This document shows, piece by piece, positions 56,003 to 64,000 of a stretch of 64,000 bases of DNA. Each line of letters starts with the position of its first letter. Position 1 is the first letter of the stretch. The translations under genes and the position numbers were made by a program. Source of the DNA: Kaustia mangrovi (lineage in GTDB: Bacteria > Pseudomonadota > Alphaproteobacteria > Rhizobiales > Im1); the NCBI RefSeq assembly GCF_015482775.1, contig NZ_CP058214.1:4082501-4146500 (forward strand). Reading direction: 5' to 3'. The notes under the pieces are model-generated. The model had not been told where the DNA came from. It searched no databases and saw only the letters and a list, made by a program, of their open reading frames with translations.

Positions 56003-56141
56003 ATCCCCCTCACCCTCCCAGCGCTCGCGCGCCGGGCCCCTCCCTCTCCCGCAAGGGGAGAGGGGGAATGCCGGGCGATGCGGCAGGCGAACCCTCTCCC
56101 CCGCGGGAGAGGGAGGCGCCAAAGGCGCCGGGTGAGGGGGG
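56003..56141. repeat. About 140 bp palindromic interspersed repeat, copy 2
   Basis: Same outline as the copy at 9384-9523: CCCCCTCACCC on the left, GGGTGAGGGG on the right, an inner hairpin around CCCTCTCCCGCAAGGGGAGAGG and another around CCCTCTCCCCCGCGGGAGAGG. It occupies most of the gap between the solute-binding protein gene and the first permease gene. Confidence 0.85.
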
Positions 56142-56150
56142 TGTGAACCG

Positions 56151-57014
56151 ATGACCGCCGCCGAGACACAGGCCCGCAAGCCGCTCAGCCGGCGCAGCGT
56201 CATGGAGTGGTGCCTGTTCGTCGCGCCGCTGCCCCTGTTCCTGGCTCTCGTCTATGCCCTGCCGCTGCTCGGCGTGGTCGGCTGGAGCCTCACCGATCCC
56301 GAGCCCGGCTTCGGCAACTATCAGAAGATCTTCACCGATCCGGCGATCCTCGGCATCTTCTGGCGCACGCTCCGGCTCTGCCTTATCGTCTCGCTCGTCT
56401 CGCTCGCGCTCGCCTATCTCATCGCCTATCACTGGGTGTTCGGCCCGCCGCTCAGGCAGCGTCTGATCGAGATCTGCGTCCTGATCCCGTTCTGGATCTC
56501 GGTGCTGATCCGCGCCTTCGGCTGGATCATCGTCCTGCGCAACAGGGGGCTGGTGAATGGCTGGCTCACGGATCTCGGACTGATCTCCGAGCCGCTCTCC
56601 ATGGTGCGCAACGAGTTCGGCGTGGTCATCGGCATGGTGCACTTCATGGCGCCCTATGCGATCTTCCCGCTGGTCGCGACCATGCGCCAGATCGACCCAC
56701 GCGTGATGTCGGCCGCGCGCGGCCTCGGCGCCGGCCCGGTGCGCCGCTTCGTGGAGGTGTTCTTCCCGCTCTCCATGCCGGGCGTCATCGGCGCGTTCTT
56801 CATCGTCTTCATCTTCTCGCTCGGTTTCTTCATCACACCCGCCATTCTCGGCGGCGGCCGGGTGGTGATGGTGGCGGAATATGTCTTCCTGCAGATGTCC
56901 CAGACGGCGAACTGGGGGCTCGGCGCCGCCCTGTCGGTCGTGCTGCTCGCGCTGGTGACCGTCCTCATCTGGGTGCTGCTCAAGATCACCCGTGTCGAGA
57001 AGCTGGTGAACTGA
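56151..57014 (+). CDS. ABC transporter permease, polyamine type (PotB-like)
   Basis: 287 aa, about six membrane spans. The transmembrane domain carries the EAA-loop region (QIDPRVMSAARGLGAGPVRRFVEVFFPLSMPG, about 185-215) that docks with the ATPase. Start at 56151 (MTAAETQARKPLSRRS). The stop overlaps the next permease start (TGATG). Confidence 0.92.
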   Translation: MTAAETQARKPLSRRSVMEWCLFVAPLPLFLALVYALPLLGVVGWSLTDPEPGFGNYQKIFTDPAILGIFWRTLRLCLIVSLVSLALAYLIAYHWVFGPPLRQRLIEICVLIPFWISVLIRAFGWIIVLRNRGLVNGWLTDLGLISEPLSMVRNEFGVVIGMVHFMAPYAIFPLVATMRQIDPRVMSAARGLGAGPVRRFVEVFFPLSMPGVIGAFFIVFIFSLGFFITPAILGGGRVVMVAEYVFLQMSQTANWGLGAALSVVLLALVTVLIWVLLKITRVEKLVN

Positions 57015-57820
57015 TGCGTGCTGAACGGCCAGGCGGACCCTCCACCCTCATGGTCTACATGGCCATGGTGTTCCTGATCTTTCCGCTGCTCGCGATCATC
57101 CCGGTGTCGTTCACGCCGAAGCGCTTCCTGTCCATGCCGTCGGACGAGCTGTCGCTCAGGCACTACGAGGCGCTGGCGACGAGCCCGGAATGGCTGGGCT
57201 CCATCTGGCAGAGCCTCATGGTGGCGACGGCGAGCGCGGTGCTCGCGACCGTGCTCGCCGTGCTCTTCGCGCTCGGCATCTGGTATCGCCGGCCCAGGCT
57301 GACGCCGCTGCTCATCGGCTTCGTCATCCTGCCCATGGCGGTGCCGCCGATCATCTCCGCCATCGTGCTCTACTTCTTCGAGACGCGCATGGGTCTCTAC
57401 GACACGCTGCCCGGCGTCATCCTCGCCCATACCGTGATCGTCGTGCCCTATGCGGTCATTACCGTGCTGGTTGTGCTGAGCCAGCTCGACCGGCGTATCG
57501 AGCGCGCCGCGCGCAATCTCGGCGCGTCGCTGTGGCAGACGACGGTCTTCGTCATCCTGCCCAATATCAAGGTCGGCATCGCTTCGGCCGGCTTCCTCGC
57601 TTTCGTGCTGTCGTGGGAGGAGATCGCGATCACGCTGTTCGTGACGAGCTTCGACGTCGTCACCCTGCCGCGGCGCATCTGGTCGGGCCTGCGTGACAAT
57701 ATCGATCCGGTCATCGCGTCGGTCTCTGTGGTACTCATCGCGCTGACGGTCGCCGCGGTCCTCGTCCGGACCGTTGCCGTCGGCATGAAGGCACGCAGGA
57801 ACAAGGAGGCAAGTGCATGA
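57014..57820 (+). CDS. ABC transporter permease, polyamine type (PotC-like)
   Basis: 268 aa, six membrane spans. EAA region LSQLDRRIERAARNLGASLWQTTVFVILP (about 155-183). It completes the four-component importer with PotA-, PotD- and PotB-like proteins. The start overlaps the previous stop (TGATG) and its own stop overlaps the next gene's start (ATGA). Confidence 0.92.
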   Translation: MRAERPGGPSTLMVYMAMVFLIFPLLAIIPVSFTPKRFLSMPSDELSLRHYEALATSPEWLGSIWQSLMVATASAVLATVLAVLFALGIWYRRPRLTPLLIGFVILPMAVPPIISAIVLYFFETRMGLYDTLPGVILAHTVIVVPYAVITVLVVLSQLDRRIERAARNLGASLWQTTVFVILPNIKVGIASAGFLAFVLSWEEIAITLFVTSFDVVTLPRRIWSGLRDNIDPVIASVSVVLIALTVAAVLVRTVAVGMKARRNKEASA

Positions 57821-59055
57821 CGCGGTCCGATCTCAGGGTGAATGGCGAGCGGCTGTGGCGCCGGCTGATGGAAATGGCCGAGATCGGCGCGACCGAGAAG
57901 GGCGGCGTCTGCCGGCTGACCCTGACGGACGAGGACAGGCGCGGCCGCGACCTGTTCGCCAGATGGTGCGATGAGGCTGGTCTCCACATGGAGATCGACC
58001 GCATGGGCAACATGTTCGCCCGCCGCAAGGGCCGCTCCAACGGCCCGGCCGTGATGATGGGGTCCCATCTCGACAGTCAGCCCACGGGCGGCAAGTTCGA
58101 CGGCGCGCTCGGCGTGCTTGCCGCGCTGGAGGTGATCGAGACGCTGAACGATGCGGGCGTGGAGACCGACGCGCCCATCGAGATCGTCAACTGGACCAAC
58201 GAGGAGGGCGCGCGCTTCGCCCCCGCCATGGTGTCGTCGGGTGTCTATGCGGGCGTCTTCGACATCGAGGACGTCTACGCGATCGCCGACAAGGAGGGAA
58301 AGACCATCGGCGAGGAGCTGGAGCGCATCGGCTACAAGGGCGAGCGCCAGGTCGGCGGCCGCGACTGGCAGGCCTGCTTCGAGGTCCATATCGAGCAGGG
58401 CCCGATCCTGGAGGACAGGGGGCTGCCGGCGGGCGTCGTCGCGGGCGTCCAGGGCATGCGCTGGTACGACATCGTGGTCGAGGGCGACGAGGTCCATGCC
58501 GGCCCGACGCCCATGGACCGCCGCCGCGATCCCGTCCGCGCGCTCGCCGATGCGTTAAGCGCGATCTATGCCGATATCCCGAATTACGGCGAGTGGGCGC
58601 GTTTCACCGTCGGCGACCTGAAGGCCGAGCCCGGCTCGCGCAACACCGTTCCGGGCCGGGTGACCGCGACCGTGGATATCCGTCATCCCGACGACAAGGT
58701 GGTCGAAGAGATCGAGGCCGCGATGACGCGGATCGTGGCGGAGGCCGGCAAGCGCCACAATGTGGAGGCGCGCGTGGAGACGGTCTGGGCCTCGCCCGCG
58801 GTGAAGTTCGACGAGACCTGCGTCGCCTCCGTGCGCAAGGCGGCGGAGACCTGCGGGCTGGACACCATGGACATGGTGTCCGGCGCCGGACACGACTCCG
58901 TCTATATCGCGCGCGTCGCGCCGACCGCCATGATCTTCGTGCCGTCGAAGGACGGCATCAGCCACAACGAGGCCGAATATTCCGCGCCCGGCGACTGCGA
59001 GGCCGGCGCGAACCTTCTGCTCCACGCGGTCCTGGACCGGGCGGGGCACGACTGA
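57817..59055 (+). CDS. Zinc-dependent N-carbamoyl-amino-acid/allantoate amidohydrolase family enzyme
   Basis: 412 aa of the M20-like hydantoinase/carbamoylase (HyuC, AllC) family. Metal ligands are visible: His and Asp in GSHLDSQPTGGKFDG (about 80-90), Glu pair in NWTNEEG (about 125), His in FEVHIEQGP (about 190) and His in SKDGISHNE (about 380). These enzymes hydrolyse ureido (carbamoyl) groups to amine, CO2 and ammonia. Translationally coupled to the permease gene. In this cluster it could take the ureido product of the guanidino-modifying enzyme encoded next; the exact substrate is not shown by sequence. Confidence 0.9.
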   Translation: MTRSDLRVNGERLWRRLMEMAEIGATEKGGVCRLTLTDEDRRGRDLFARWCDEAGLHMEIDRMGNMFARRKGRSNGPAVMMGSHLDSQPTGGKFDGALGVLAALEVIETLNDAGVETDAPIEIVNWTNEEGARFAPAMVSSGVYAGVFDIEDVYAIADKEGKTIGEELERIGYKGERQVGGRDWQACFEVHIEQGPILEDRGLPAGVVAGVQGMRWYDIVVEGDEVHAGPTPMDRRRDPVRALADALSAIYADIPNYGEWARFTVGDLKAEPGSRNTVPGRVTATVDIRHPDDKVVEEIEAAMTRIVAEAGKRHNVEARVETVWASPAVKFDETCVASVRKAAETCGLDTMDMVSGAGHDSVYIARVAPTAMIFVPSKDGISHNEAEYSAPGDCEAGANLLLHAVLDRAGHD

Positions 59056-59073
59056 CGGGCGAGAGCCCGTTTT
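59055..59073 (+). terminator. Small stem-loop after the carbamoylase gene
   Basis: ACGGGC, four bases, GCCCGT followed by TTT directly after the stop codon. The 6-bp stem is weak, so it may only reduce read-through to the next gene, 90 bp downstream. Confidence 0.4.
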
Positions 59074-59161
59074 CCGCCGCCATGCCCACTCCATCCCGGG
59101 CATGGCGGCGGGCACGCTGTTTGGACCGGAGCAAGCCGGTCTTTGACAAGGAGAGAAACCC

Positions 59162-60097
59162 ATGAACGAGATGACGCCGATTGCCGGGGACGATGCCTTT
59201 ACCCTGAAGCGCAGGCGCGACGGCGGCGGCACGCCGGGCCTCAACGGCTGGGGATGCGCCAACGAGTATGACGTCCTGACCGACGTTCTGCTGGGCAAGC
59301 CCGACCATCTCAGGCATCTCTCCACGAGCTCGCTGTCGCGCAAGTATCTGCGCGAGGCGCCCTGCGACGTCGCCGTCGCCAAGGAACAGCACAAGGAGCT
59401 CGTAGCCGCTTACGAGCATTTCGGCGTTTCCGTGCACTACCACGAGCCGACGCCGGAGCTGCCCATGCAGGTCTATTCGCGCGATTCGAGCTTCATGACG
59501 CCCTATGGCGCCGTCATCACCAATATGTGCAACTGGTGGCGGCGCGGGGAGAACTTCGCCGCGATCCGCACCTATCAGGAGCTCGGCATCCCGATCTACG
59601 ACATGGTGACGGCGGGCCTCTTCGAGGGGGGCGACTTCAACGTCATCGAGGATGGCGTGGTGCTCATCGGCTGCGGCGGCGAGCGCACCACCGAGGAGGG
59701 CGCGCTCCAGGTAAAGGACTGGTTCGACAAGGAAGGCTGGGAAACCCGGCTGGCCTTCTTCGATCCCTATTACGTCCATATCGACCTGATGGTCGTGATG
59801 ATCGCGGAGAAGCTCGCCGCGGTCTGCCTCGACTGCACGCCGCCGGACGTCGTGGAGTGGCTGAAGGCGAAGAAGATCGACATCATCGACGTGCCGTTCC
59901 CGGATACGGTGACGCTCGGCTGCAACGTCATGTCGCTCGGCCGCGACCGCGTCATCGCGCCGAAGCACTCGCGGACCCTGATCGAGGCGCTGAAGGCGCG
60001 CGGCTTCGAGGTCGCCGACGTCGATATGAGCGAGATCTCCAAGACCGGCGGCGGCATCCACTGCATGGCGCAGGCACTGCGCCGCGTTCCGGCTTGA
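59162..60097 (+). CDS. Guanidino-group-modifying enzyme (DDAH / arginine deiminase superfamily)
   Basis: 311 aa alpha/beta propeller enzyme of the superfamily that includes dimethylarginine dimethylaminohydrolase, arginine deiminase and amidinotransferases. Motifs: RDSSFM (Asp, about 109), FEGGDFNVI (Glu/Asp, about 157-160), VHIDLM (His, about 202) and the nucleophilic Cys in GGGIHCMAQALRR near the C-terminus (about 301). The Cys-His-Asp/Glu set should convert a guanidinium carbon to a ureido product or transfer it. GAGAGAAACCC precedes the ATG. Which substrate it uses, whether arginine or a substituted guanidine, cannot be told here. Confidence 0.85.
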   Translation: MNEMTPIAGDDAFTLKRRRDGGGTPGLNGWGCANEYDVLTDVLLGKPDHLRHLSTSSLSRKYLREAPCDVAVAKEQHKELVAAYEHFGVSVHYHEPTPELPMQVYSRDSSFMTPYGAVITNMCNWWRRGENFAAIRTYQELGIPIYDMVTAGLFEGGDFNVIEDGVVLIGCGGERTTEEGALQVKDWFDKEGWETRLAFFDPYYVHIDLMVVMIAEKLAAVCLDCTPPDVVEWLKAKKIDIIDVPFPDTVTLGCNVMSLGRDRVIAPKHSRTLIEALKARGFEVADVDMSEISKTGGGIHCMAQALRRVPA

Positions 60098-60171
60098 CGC
60101 AGGGAGGGCGCGGGGCGATGCTTCGTGCCCTCACCATCCAGGATCAAGGGTCCAGGACCGCAACTCAACCG

Positions 60172-60202
60172 CCGTCAGTCCCGCCTTCGCGGGGGATGAC
60201 GG
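60172..60202. repeat. 31-bp inverted repeat of the CCGTCA...TGACGG type
   Basis: CCGTCAGTCCCGC, CTTC, GCGGGGGATGACGG forms a hairpin with one or two mismatches. It shares its CGTCAtCCCCGC core with the inner stem of the element at 44982-45171. It lies 34 bp before the decarboxylase start and overlaps its leader. Confidence 0.65.
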
Positions 60203-60236
60203 CTTGGCGGCGCCCGACAAACCGGAACGATATCTC

Positions 60237-61832
60237 ATGACGACCGTTGGCGAAGCATTGATCAGGCTGCTCGAAGGCTATGGCGTGGACACGGTCTTCG
60301 GCATTCCCGGCGTCCACACCGTGGAGCTCTATCGCGGGCTCGCCGAAAGCCCGATCCGGCATGTCACGCCGCGCCACGAGCAGGGTGCGGGCTTCATGGC
60401 CGACGGCTATGCGCGCGCCAGCGGAAAGCCCGGCGTGGCCTTCACCATCACCGGCCCGGGCGTGACCAATATCGCCACCGCCATGGGCCAGGCCTACGGG
60501 GACTCCATCCCCATGCTGGTGGTCTCCAGCGTCAATGCGCGCGCGACGCTCGGACGCGGCAGCGGCCAGCTCCACGAGCTGCCCTCGCAGCGCGCCGTGG
60601 CGGCAGGCGTCTCCGCCTTCAGCCACACGCTGCTCACGCCCGATGCCCTGCCGGAGGTGCTCGCGCGCGCCTTCACGCTGTTTGCCAGCGCCCGCCCGCG
60701 GCCCGTTCATCTTGAGATCCCGACCGACGTTTTCAGCCTGCCGGCGGACGGGCTCGACCTCACGCCGCGCCCGCTGCCCGGCCCGCCCGGCCCCAATGCC
60801 CGCGAGATCGGGCGCGCGGTGGAGCTTATCGCCAACAGCCGGTCGACCGTCCTGCTGGTCGGCGGCGGGGCCGTCGGCGCGGCGGTCGAGGTGCGCGCGC
60901 TCGCCGAGCGGCTCGACGCCGCCACCATGCTCACTACCAATGCGCGCGGCATCCTGCCGCCCGACCATCCCCTGCTCGCCAGTGGCCTCCAGTCGGTCGC
61001 CGAGGGTCGCCAGATGATCGCGGATGCCGATGTGGTGATCGCGGTGGGCACGGAGCTCGGCGTCACCGACTACGATTTCTCCTTCAACGACAAGCTGGCG
61101 TTCCGCCAGCCGCTCATCCGCATCGATATCGACCCGATGCAGGTTGCCGGCGAGCACCGGGCCGAGGTCGGCATCGTCTCGGATGCGGGCCTGGCCCTGT
61201 CGGCGCTCATGGAGGCGCTCGGCGAGGGCCGGTCGGCCAACGGCGCGGCCTCGCGCATCGCCGCCGCGGTCGATGCCGCGGAGGGGCGCTGGACCGACGC
61301 GCAGCGCACCATGTCGGCCGCGCTCGACACCATGCGCGACGCGCTCGGCGACCCGATTATCGTCGGCGACAGCACCAAGCCGATCTATCAGGGCTATTTC
61401 GGCTACCGGGCTTCCGGCCCGCGCGGCTGGTTCAACTCCTCCACCGGTTACGGCACGCTCGGCTATGCGCTGCCCGCGGCCATCGGCGCGAAGCTGTCCG
61501 CCGGCGACCGTCCGGTCGTGGCGCTGGCCGGCGACGGCGGCGCGCAGTTCACCCTGTCCGAACTCGCCACGGCGGCGCAGGACCGCATACCGGTCATCGC
61601 CGTCATGTGGAACAATAACGGCTACCGCGAGATCCGCGACGCTATGGAGAGCGCTCAGGTGAAGCCCATCGGCGTGGACGTCACGCCCCCCGATTTCCTC
61701 AAGACCGCGGATGCGGTGGGCATTCGCGCCTGCCGGGCCGCCTCGCTCGGCGATCTGGCGCAGGTTCTCCGCGATCATGGCGGCAGGGACGCGCCGCTGC
61801 TCGTCGAGATCGGGCCCGATATCGCGTCGTGA
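60237..61832 (+). CDS. Thiamine-diphosphate 2-oxoacid decarboxylase, AruI-like (5-guanidino-2-oxopentanoate decarboxylase)
   Basis: 531 aa with the three-domain acetolactate-synthase/pyruvate-decarboxylase fold. Glu in PRHEQGAGFMADGYAR (about 45-60) activates the cofactor; the central domain carries the GGGA dinucleotide-like loop; GDGGAQFTLSELATAAQ to NNNGYREIR (about 445-475) is the ThDP-Mg site. The N-terminal wording VDTVFGIPGVHTVELYRGLA resembles AruI of the arginine transaminase pathway, which decarboxylates 2-oxo-5-guanidinopentanoate to 4-guanidinobutanal. Start at 60237 (MTTVGEALIRLLEGYGV) with GGAACGA upstream. No IlvH-type small subunit gene is nearby, which argues against acetolactate synthase. 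Confidence 0.85.
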   Translation: MTTVGEALIRLLEGYGVDTVFGIPGVHTVELYRGLAESPIRHVTPRHEQGAGFMADGYARASGKPGVAFTITGPGVTNIATAMGQAYGDSIPMLVVSSVNARATLGRGSGQLHELPSQRAVAAGVSAFSHTLLTPDALPEVLARAFTLFASARPRPVHLEIPTDVFSLPADGLDLTPRPLPGPPGPNAREIGRAVELIANSRSTVLLVGGGAVGAAVEVRALAERLDAATMLTTNARGILPPDHPLLASGLQSVAEGRQMIADADVVIAVGTELGVTDYDFSFNDKLAFRQPLIRIDIDPMQVAGEHRAEVGIVSDAGLALSALMEALGEGRSANGAASRIAAAVDAAEGRWTDAQRTMSAALDTMRDALGDPIIVGDSTKPIYQGYFGYRASGPRGWFNSSTGYGTLGYALPAAIGAKLSAGDRPVVALAGDGGAQFTLSELATAAQDRIPVIAVMWNNNGYREIRDAMESAQVKPIGVDVTPPDFLKTADAVGIRACRAASLGDLAQVLRDHGGRDAPLLVEIGPDIAS

Positions 61833-61840
61833 CATGGGCG

Positions 61841-61862
61841 GGCAATGCCGCTAAGCATTGCC
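61841..61862. repeat. 8-bp perfect stem-loop between decarboxylase and bioM
   Basis: GGCAATGC, six bases, GCATTGCC, 8 bp after the decarboxylase stop and 49 bp before the bioM start. No T-run follows. It may mark the boundary between the guanidino cluster and the biotin-transport genes. It does not match the BioR site TTATCTATAA. Confidence 0.55.
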
Positions 61863-61911
61863 TGTGAACCGGCTCGCGATTGAGGGCGTTTGCAGGGTGG
61901 CAAGGCCAGAC

Positions 61912-62625
61912 ATGCGACTGGATGGCTCCACGATCCGCCTGGAGGCCGTCTCGCTGGACCGCGGCGGCCGGACGGTCTTCGACGATCTGTCGCTCGACCT
62001 TCCGGAGCCGCGTATCGGCCTCGTCGGCGATAACGGGTCCGGCAAGAGCACGCTGCTGAGGCTCATGAACGGCCTGCTCCTGCCCGACCGGGGCCGCGTG
62101 CTGGTCCATGGTCGCGAAACGGCGCGCCACCGCAAGGACCTGCCGTCCATCGCAGGCTTCATCTTCCAGAATCCGGACCACCAGATCATCTTTCCGACCG
62201 TCGTGGAGGAGATCGCCTTCGGTCTGCGCCATCGCGGGTTCGCCCGGCGCGAGGCGGAGCAGCGCGCCACCGCGCTCCTGGAGGAGACCGGGCGCGGAGA
62301 TTGGGCGGACCGGCCCGTGCACGAGCTGTCCCAGGGCGAGAAACAGCTCGTCTGCATCCTCTCCGTGCTTGCCATGGAGCCCCGCGTCATCCTGCTGGAC
62401 GAGCCCTTCTCCAGCCTCGATCTCGTGACCCGCGAGGCGATGGCGCGGAGGGTCCGGCGTCTCGACCAGCAGGTCGTGATGGCGAGCCACGAGCTCGACA
62501 TGATCGCCGATTTCGACCGGGTGGTCTGGCTCGAGCGCGGCCGGGTCCGCGCCGACGGCACGCCGGGAGAGGTGCTCGCCGCCTATCGCCGCCATGCGCG
62601 CGAGGCCGGGGAGGTCATGGCATGA
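61912..62625 (+). CDS. bioM: Biotin ECF transporter ATPase BioM
   Basis: 237 aa. Walker [10 protein letters not shown] (about 41-49), Q-loop [23 protein letters not shown] (a wording typical of ECF-type ATPases), signature LSQGEKQ, Walker [13 protein letters not shown] and switch His in SHE. The ATG at 61912 ([19 protein letters not shown]) is preferred to the TTG at 61858 because the family begins just before IRLE. Its stop overlaps bioN. Confidence 0.92.
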   Translation: MRLDGSTIRLEAVSLDRGGRTVFDDLSLDLPEPRIGLVGDNGSGKSTLLRLMNGLLLPDRGRVLVHGRETARHRKDLPSIAGFIFQNPDHQIIFPTVVEEIAFGLRHRGFARREAEQRATALLEETGRGDWADRPVHELSQGEKQLVCILSVLAMEPRVILLDEPFSSLDLVTREAMARRVRRLDQQVVMASHELDMIADFDRVVWLERGRVRADGTPGEVLAAYRRHAREAGEVMA

Positions 62626-63230
62626 TCAGTCTCTATCTCTGGCCGCCCGGCTGGGCGCACAGGATCCCCGCGGGCTGGAAGCTCCTGGCCCTGGCCATCG
62701 TCGGGGGCGTTATCTCCGTCACGGGCGATCCGGCCTGGCTTGCCGCGGCGCTTGCTGGCGTCGTCGCGCTCTATGCCTCGCTGGGCCTGCGCGCCCTGAA
62801 GGAGATCCGGCGCCTTGCGCCGCTTCTCCCCATCCTCGTGGCGATTGCCGGGTTCCACGCCGTGCTCGGCAACTGGCTGGACGGCGTCGTCGTCGTGGAA
62901 CGGCTCGCGGTCATGGTGCTCGTGGCCAATGCCGTGACCATGACGACGCGCATGAGCGACATGCTCGATATCGTCTCGACGGTGCTCAAGCCGCTCGCGC
63001 GGGTCGGCGTGCCCGTTCCGGCGGTCGCCTTCGCGATCTCGCTGGTGGTGCGCTTCGTGCCCGTGTTGCTCAATCTTTGGCAGGACCGCGCCGAGGCCCA
63101 CAGGGCGCGGACCGGCAAGCGGCCGTCATGGCGCGCGCTCGGCAGCTTCTTCCTCGATGCGGTGCGGCTTGCCGACCGGGTCGCGGAGAGTGTCGACGCG
63201 CGCGGCGGGCTGCCGGTCCTGCCGGCGTGA
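62622..63230 (+). CDS. bioN: Biotin ECF transporter transmembrane protein BioN (CbiQ family)
   Basis: 202 aa, about five membrane spans. It has the ECF T-component coupling region with two Ala-Arg-Gly-like segments ([23 protein letters not shown] and VAESVDARG). The start overlaps the bioM stop (ATGA). It joins the ATPase to the biotin-binding S-component. Confidence 0.93.
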   Translation: MISLYLWPPGWAHRIPAGWKLLALAIVGGVISVTGDPAWLAAALAGVVALYASLGLRALKEIRRLAPLLPILVAIAGFHAVLGNWLDGVVVVERLAVMVLVANAVTMTTRMSDMLDIVSTVLKPLARVGVPVPAVAFAISLVVRFVPVLLNLWQDRAEAHRARTGKRPSWRALGSFFLDAVRLADRVAESVDARGGLPVLPA

Positions 63231-63259
63231 CAGTCAGGATCAGGAGGAAAGTCGATCCC

Positions 63260-63835
63260 ATGTCCATCTCGACCCGCTCGCTCGTTCATATCGCGCTCTA
63301 TGCCGCCCTCGTGGGTGCGCTCGGCCTGTTTCCACGCATCGACATTCCGGTCGCCGGCGGTGTGCCGATCACCGCGCAGACGCTCGGCGTCATGATGGCC
63401 GGCATCATGCTCGGCGCGTGGCGCGGCGGTCTCGCGCTCGTTCTGTTCCTGATCGCGGTGGCGGTCGGCCTGCCGCTCCTGGCCGGCGGACGCGGCGGTC
63501 TCGGCGTGTTCTTCGGGCCATCGGTCGGCTTCCTGATCGGCTGGCCCCTGGGCGCCTTCGTGGCGGGCCTCATCATGGAGCGCACGCGGCGCTGGGGCGT
63601 GTTCCCGGCGGCGTTCACCGCGGCCATTCTGGGCGGCATCGTTGCGGTCTACGCCATCGGCGTGCCGATGCTCGCCTACAAGACCGACATGACGCTGGGC
63701 CAGGCGTTCCTCGCCTCCGCGGTCTTCCTGCCGGGCGATACGCTGAAGGCGCTGATCGCCGGGCTTGTCGCCGATTTCCTGGCGCGCGGCTATCCGTCCG
63801 CACTCATGTCGCGGAGTGCGCCGTCCAGGCCATGA
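63260..63835 (+). CDS. bioY: Biotin transporter substrate-binding protein BioY
   Basis: 191 aa, six membrane spans, MSISTRSLVHIALYAALVGALGLFP with the GGVPITAQTLGVMMAGIMLG and GGRGGLGVFFGPSVGFLIGW motifs that define BioY. AGGAGG lies 9 nt before the ATG at 63260. With BioM and BioN it forms a complete high-affinity biotin importer. Its stop overlaps the following ligase gene (ATGA). Confidence 0.96.
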   Translation: MSISTRSLVHIALYAALVGALGLFPRIDIPVAGGVPITAQTLGVMMAGIMLGAWRGGLALVLFLIAVAVGLPLLAGGRGGLGVFFGPSVGFLIGWPLGAFVAGLIMERTRRWGVFPAAFTAAILGGIVAVYAIGVPMLAYKTDMTLGQAFLASAVFLPGDTLKALIAGLVADFLARGYPSALMSRSAPSRP

Positions 63836-64000
63836 CGACGGTTGCCGCGCCGCTCGACGCCCTTGCCCGGGAGGCGCCCGGCGCCCCGGCGCTCACCGTC
63901 GGGGGCACGACCCTCGCGCGGCGCGACCTCGCCGCGACGCTGAAGCGCCTGGAGGGGGCGGTCGCAGCCCGCACGGCGCCGGGCGAGACCGTGGCGCTCG
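63832..64000 (+). CDS. Start of an acyl-CoA synthetase-like (AMP-binding) gene, cut by the window end
   Basis: The ATG at 63832 overlaps the bioY stop, giving coupled translation. The 56 visible residues begin MTTVAAPLDALAREAPGAPAL, then VGGTTLARRDLAATLKRLEGAV and a PGETVAL end, matching the first strands of class I adenylate-forming enzymes (APALRxGxxxLTYxEL type). BioMNY operons in some alphaproteobacteria carry a CoA ligase and a thiolase next to them, so this assignment is supported but cannot be proved from 169 bases. Confidence 0.6.
   Translation, partial: MTTVAAPLDALAREAPGAPALTVGGTTLARRDLAATLKRLEGAVAARTAPGETVAL

Noticed and set aside
60237-61832. Acetolactate synthase large subunit (ilvB)
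   Set aside because: No regulatory subunit gene is adjacent and the N-terminal region matches AruI-like decarboxylases. The neighbourhood also concerns guanidino compounds.
61833-61911. BioR operator upstream of bioM
   Set aside because: No TTATCTATAA-like sequence is present; only an unrelated 8-bp stem-loop was found.

Overview
The window is a very GC-rich, tightly packed chromosomal segment of an alphaproteobacterium, most likely of the Hyphomicrobiales (Rhizobiales) type. The support is gene order: rpsF-rpsR-DUF2232-rplI, then dnaB-alr-mlaE-mlaF-radA and cvpA-purF; fabD-fabG-acpP-fabF-mltG-yicC-gmk facing rsmA-pdxA-surA-lptD; a yfgM-bamB-der cluster; and short palindromes of a kind common in that order. 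No rRNA, tRNA, CRISPR array, phage or transposase gene was seen.

Layout. 0-3.5 kb: nnrS, an Fnr/NnrR-like regulator and a class III cyclase. 3.5-5.1 kb: gamma-glutamyltransferase. 5.2-11.2 kb: one leftward operon of XRE-cupin regulator, TRAP transporter (DctP, DctQ, DctM), degradative HMG-CoA reductase and HMG-CoA lyase, read here as mevalonate uptake and conversion to acetyl-CoA plus acetoacetate. 11.3-12.8 kb: an ECF41 (SigJ-type) sigma factor and its AhpD-like partner, with a sequence matching the ECF41 promoter. 12.9-16.7 kb: nnrU, an ion channel with a zinc ribbon, panB, a small membrane protein and a divergent XRE regulator. 16.9-20.6 kb: yfgM-like gene, bamB, der. 20.6-34 kb: housekeeping genes on the minus strand, with cfa between rplI and dnaB. 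34-37.8 kb: accessory genes (PLP dehydratase, MFS, SDR, TetR). 37.9-44.9 kb: fatty-acid synthesis, mltG, yicC, gmk. 45.3-50.7 kb: rsmA, pdxA, surA, lptD. 50.9-61.8 kb: a cluster built around a LysR regulator, with an M20 amidohydrolase, a polyamine-type ABC transporter, an N-carbamoylase-type hydrolase, a guanidino-modifying (DDAH/arginine deiminase superfamily) enzyme and an AruI-like 2-oxoacid decarboxylase. It looks like a route for uptake and degradation of a guanidino or ureido compound. 61.9-64 kb: bioMNY biotin transporter and the start of an acyl-CoA ligase gene cut by the window end.

Three genes (radA, the dehydratase, lptD) are each broken by a single missing G in a run of five Gs on the coding strand. 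The shared signature points to homopolymer miscalls in the source sequence rather than three true pseudogenes. Two copies of a roughly 140 bp palindromic repeat sit immediately downstream of the two solute-binding-protein genes, and near-identical 21 bp motifs flank the LysR gene facing both transcription units it probably controls.
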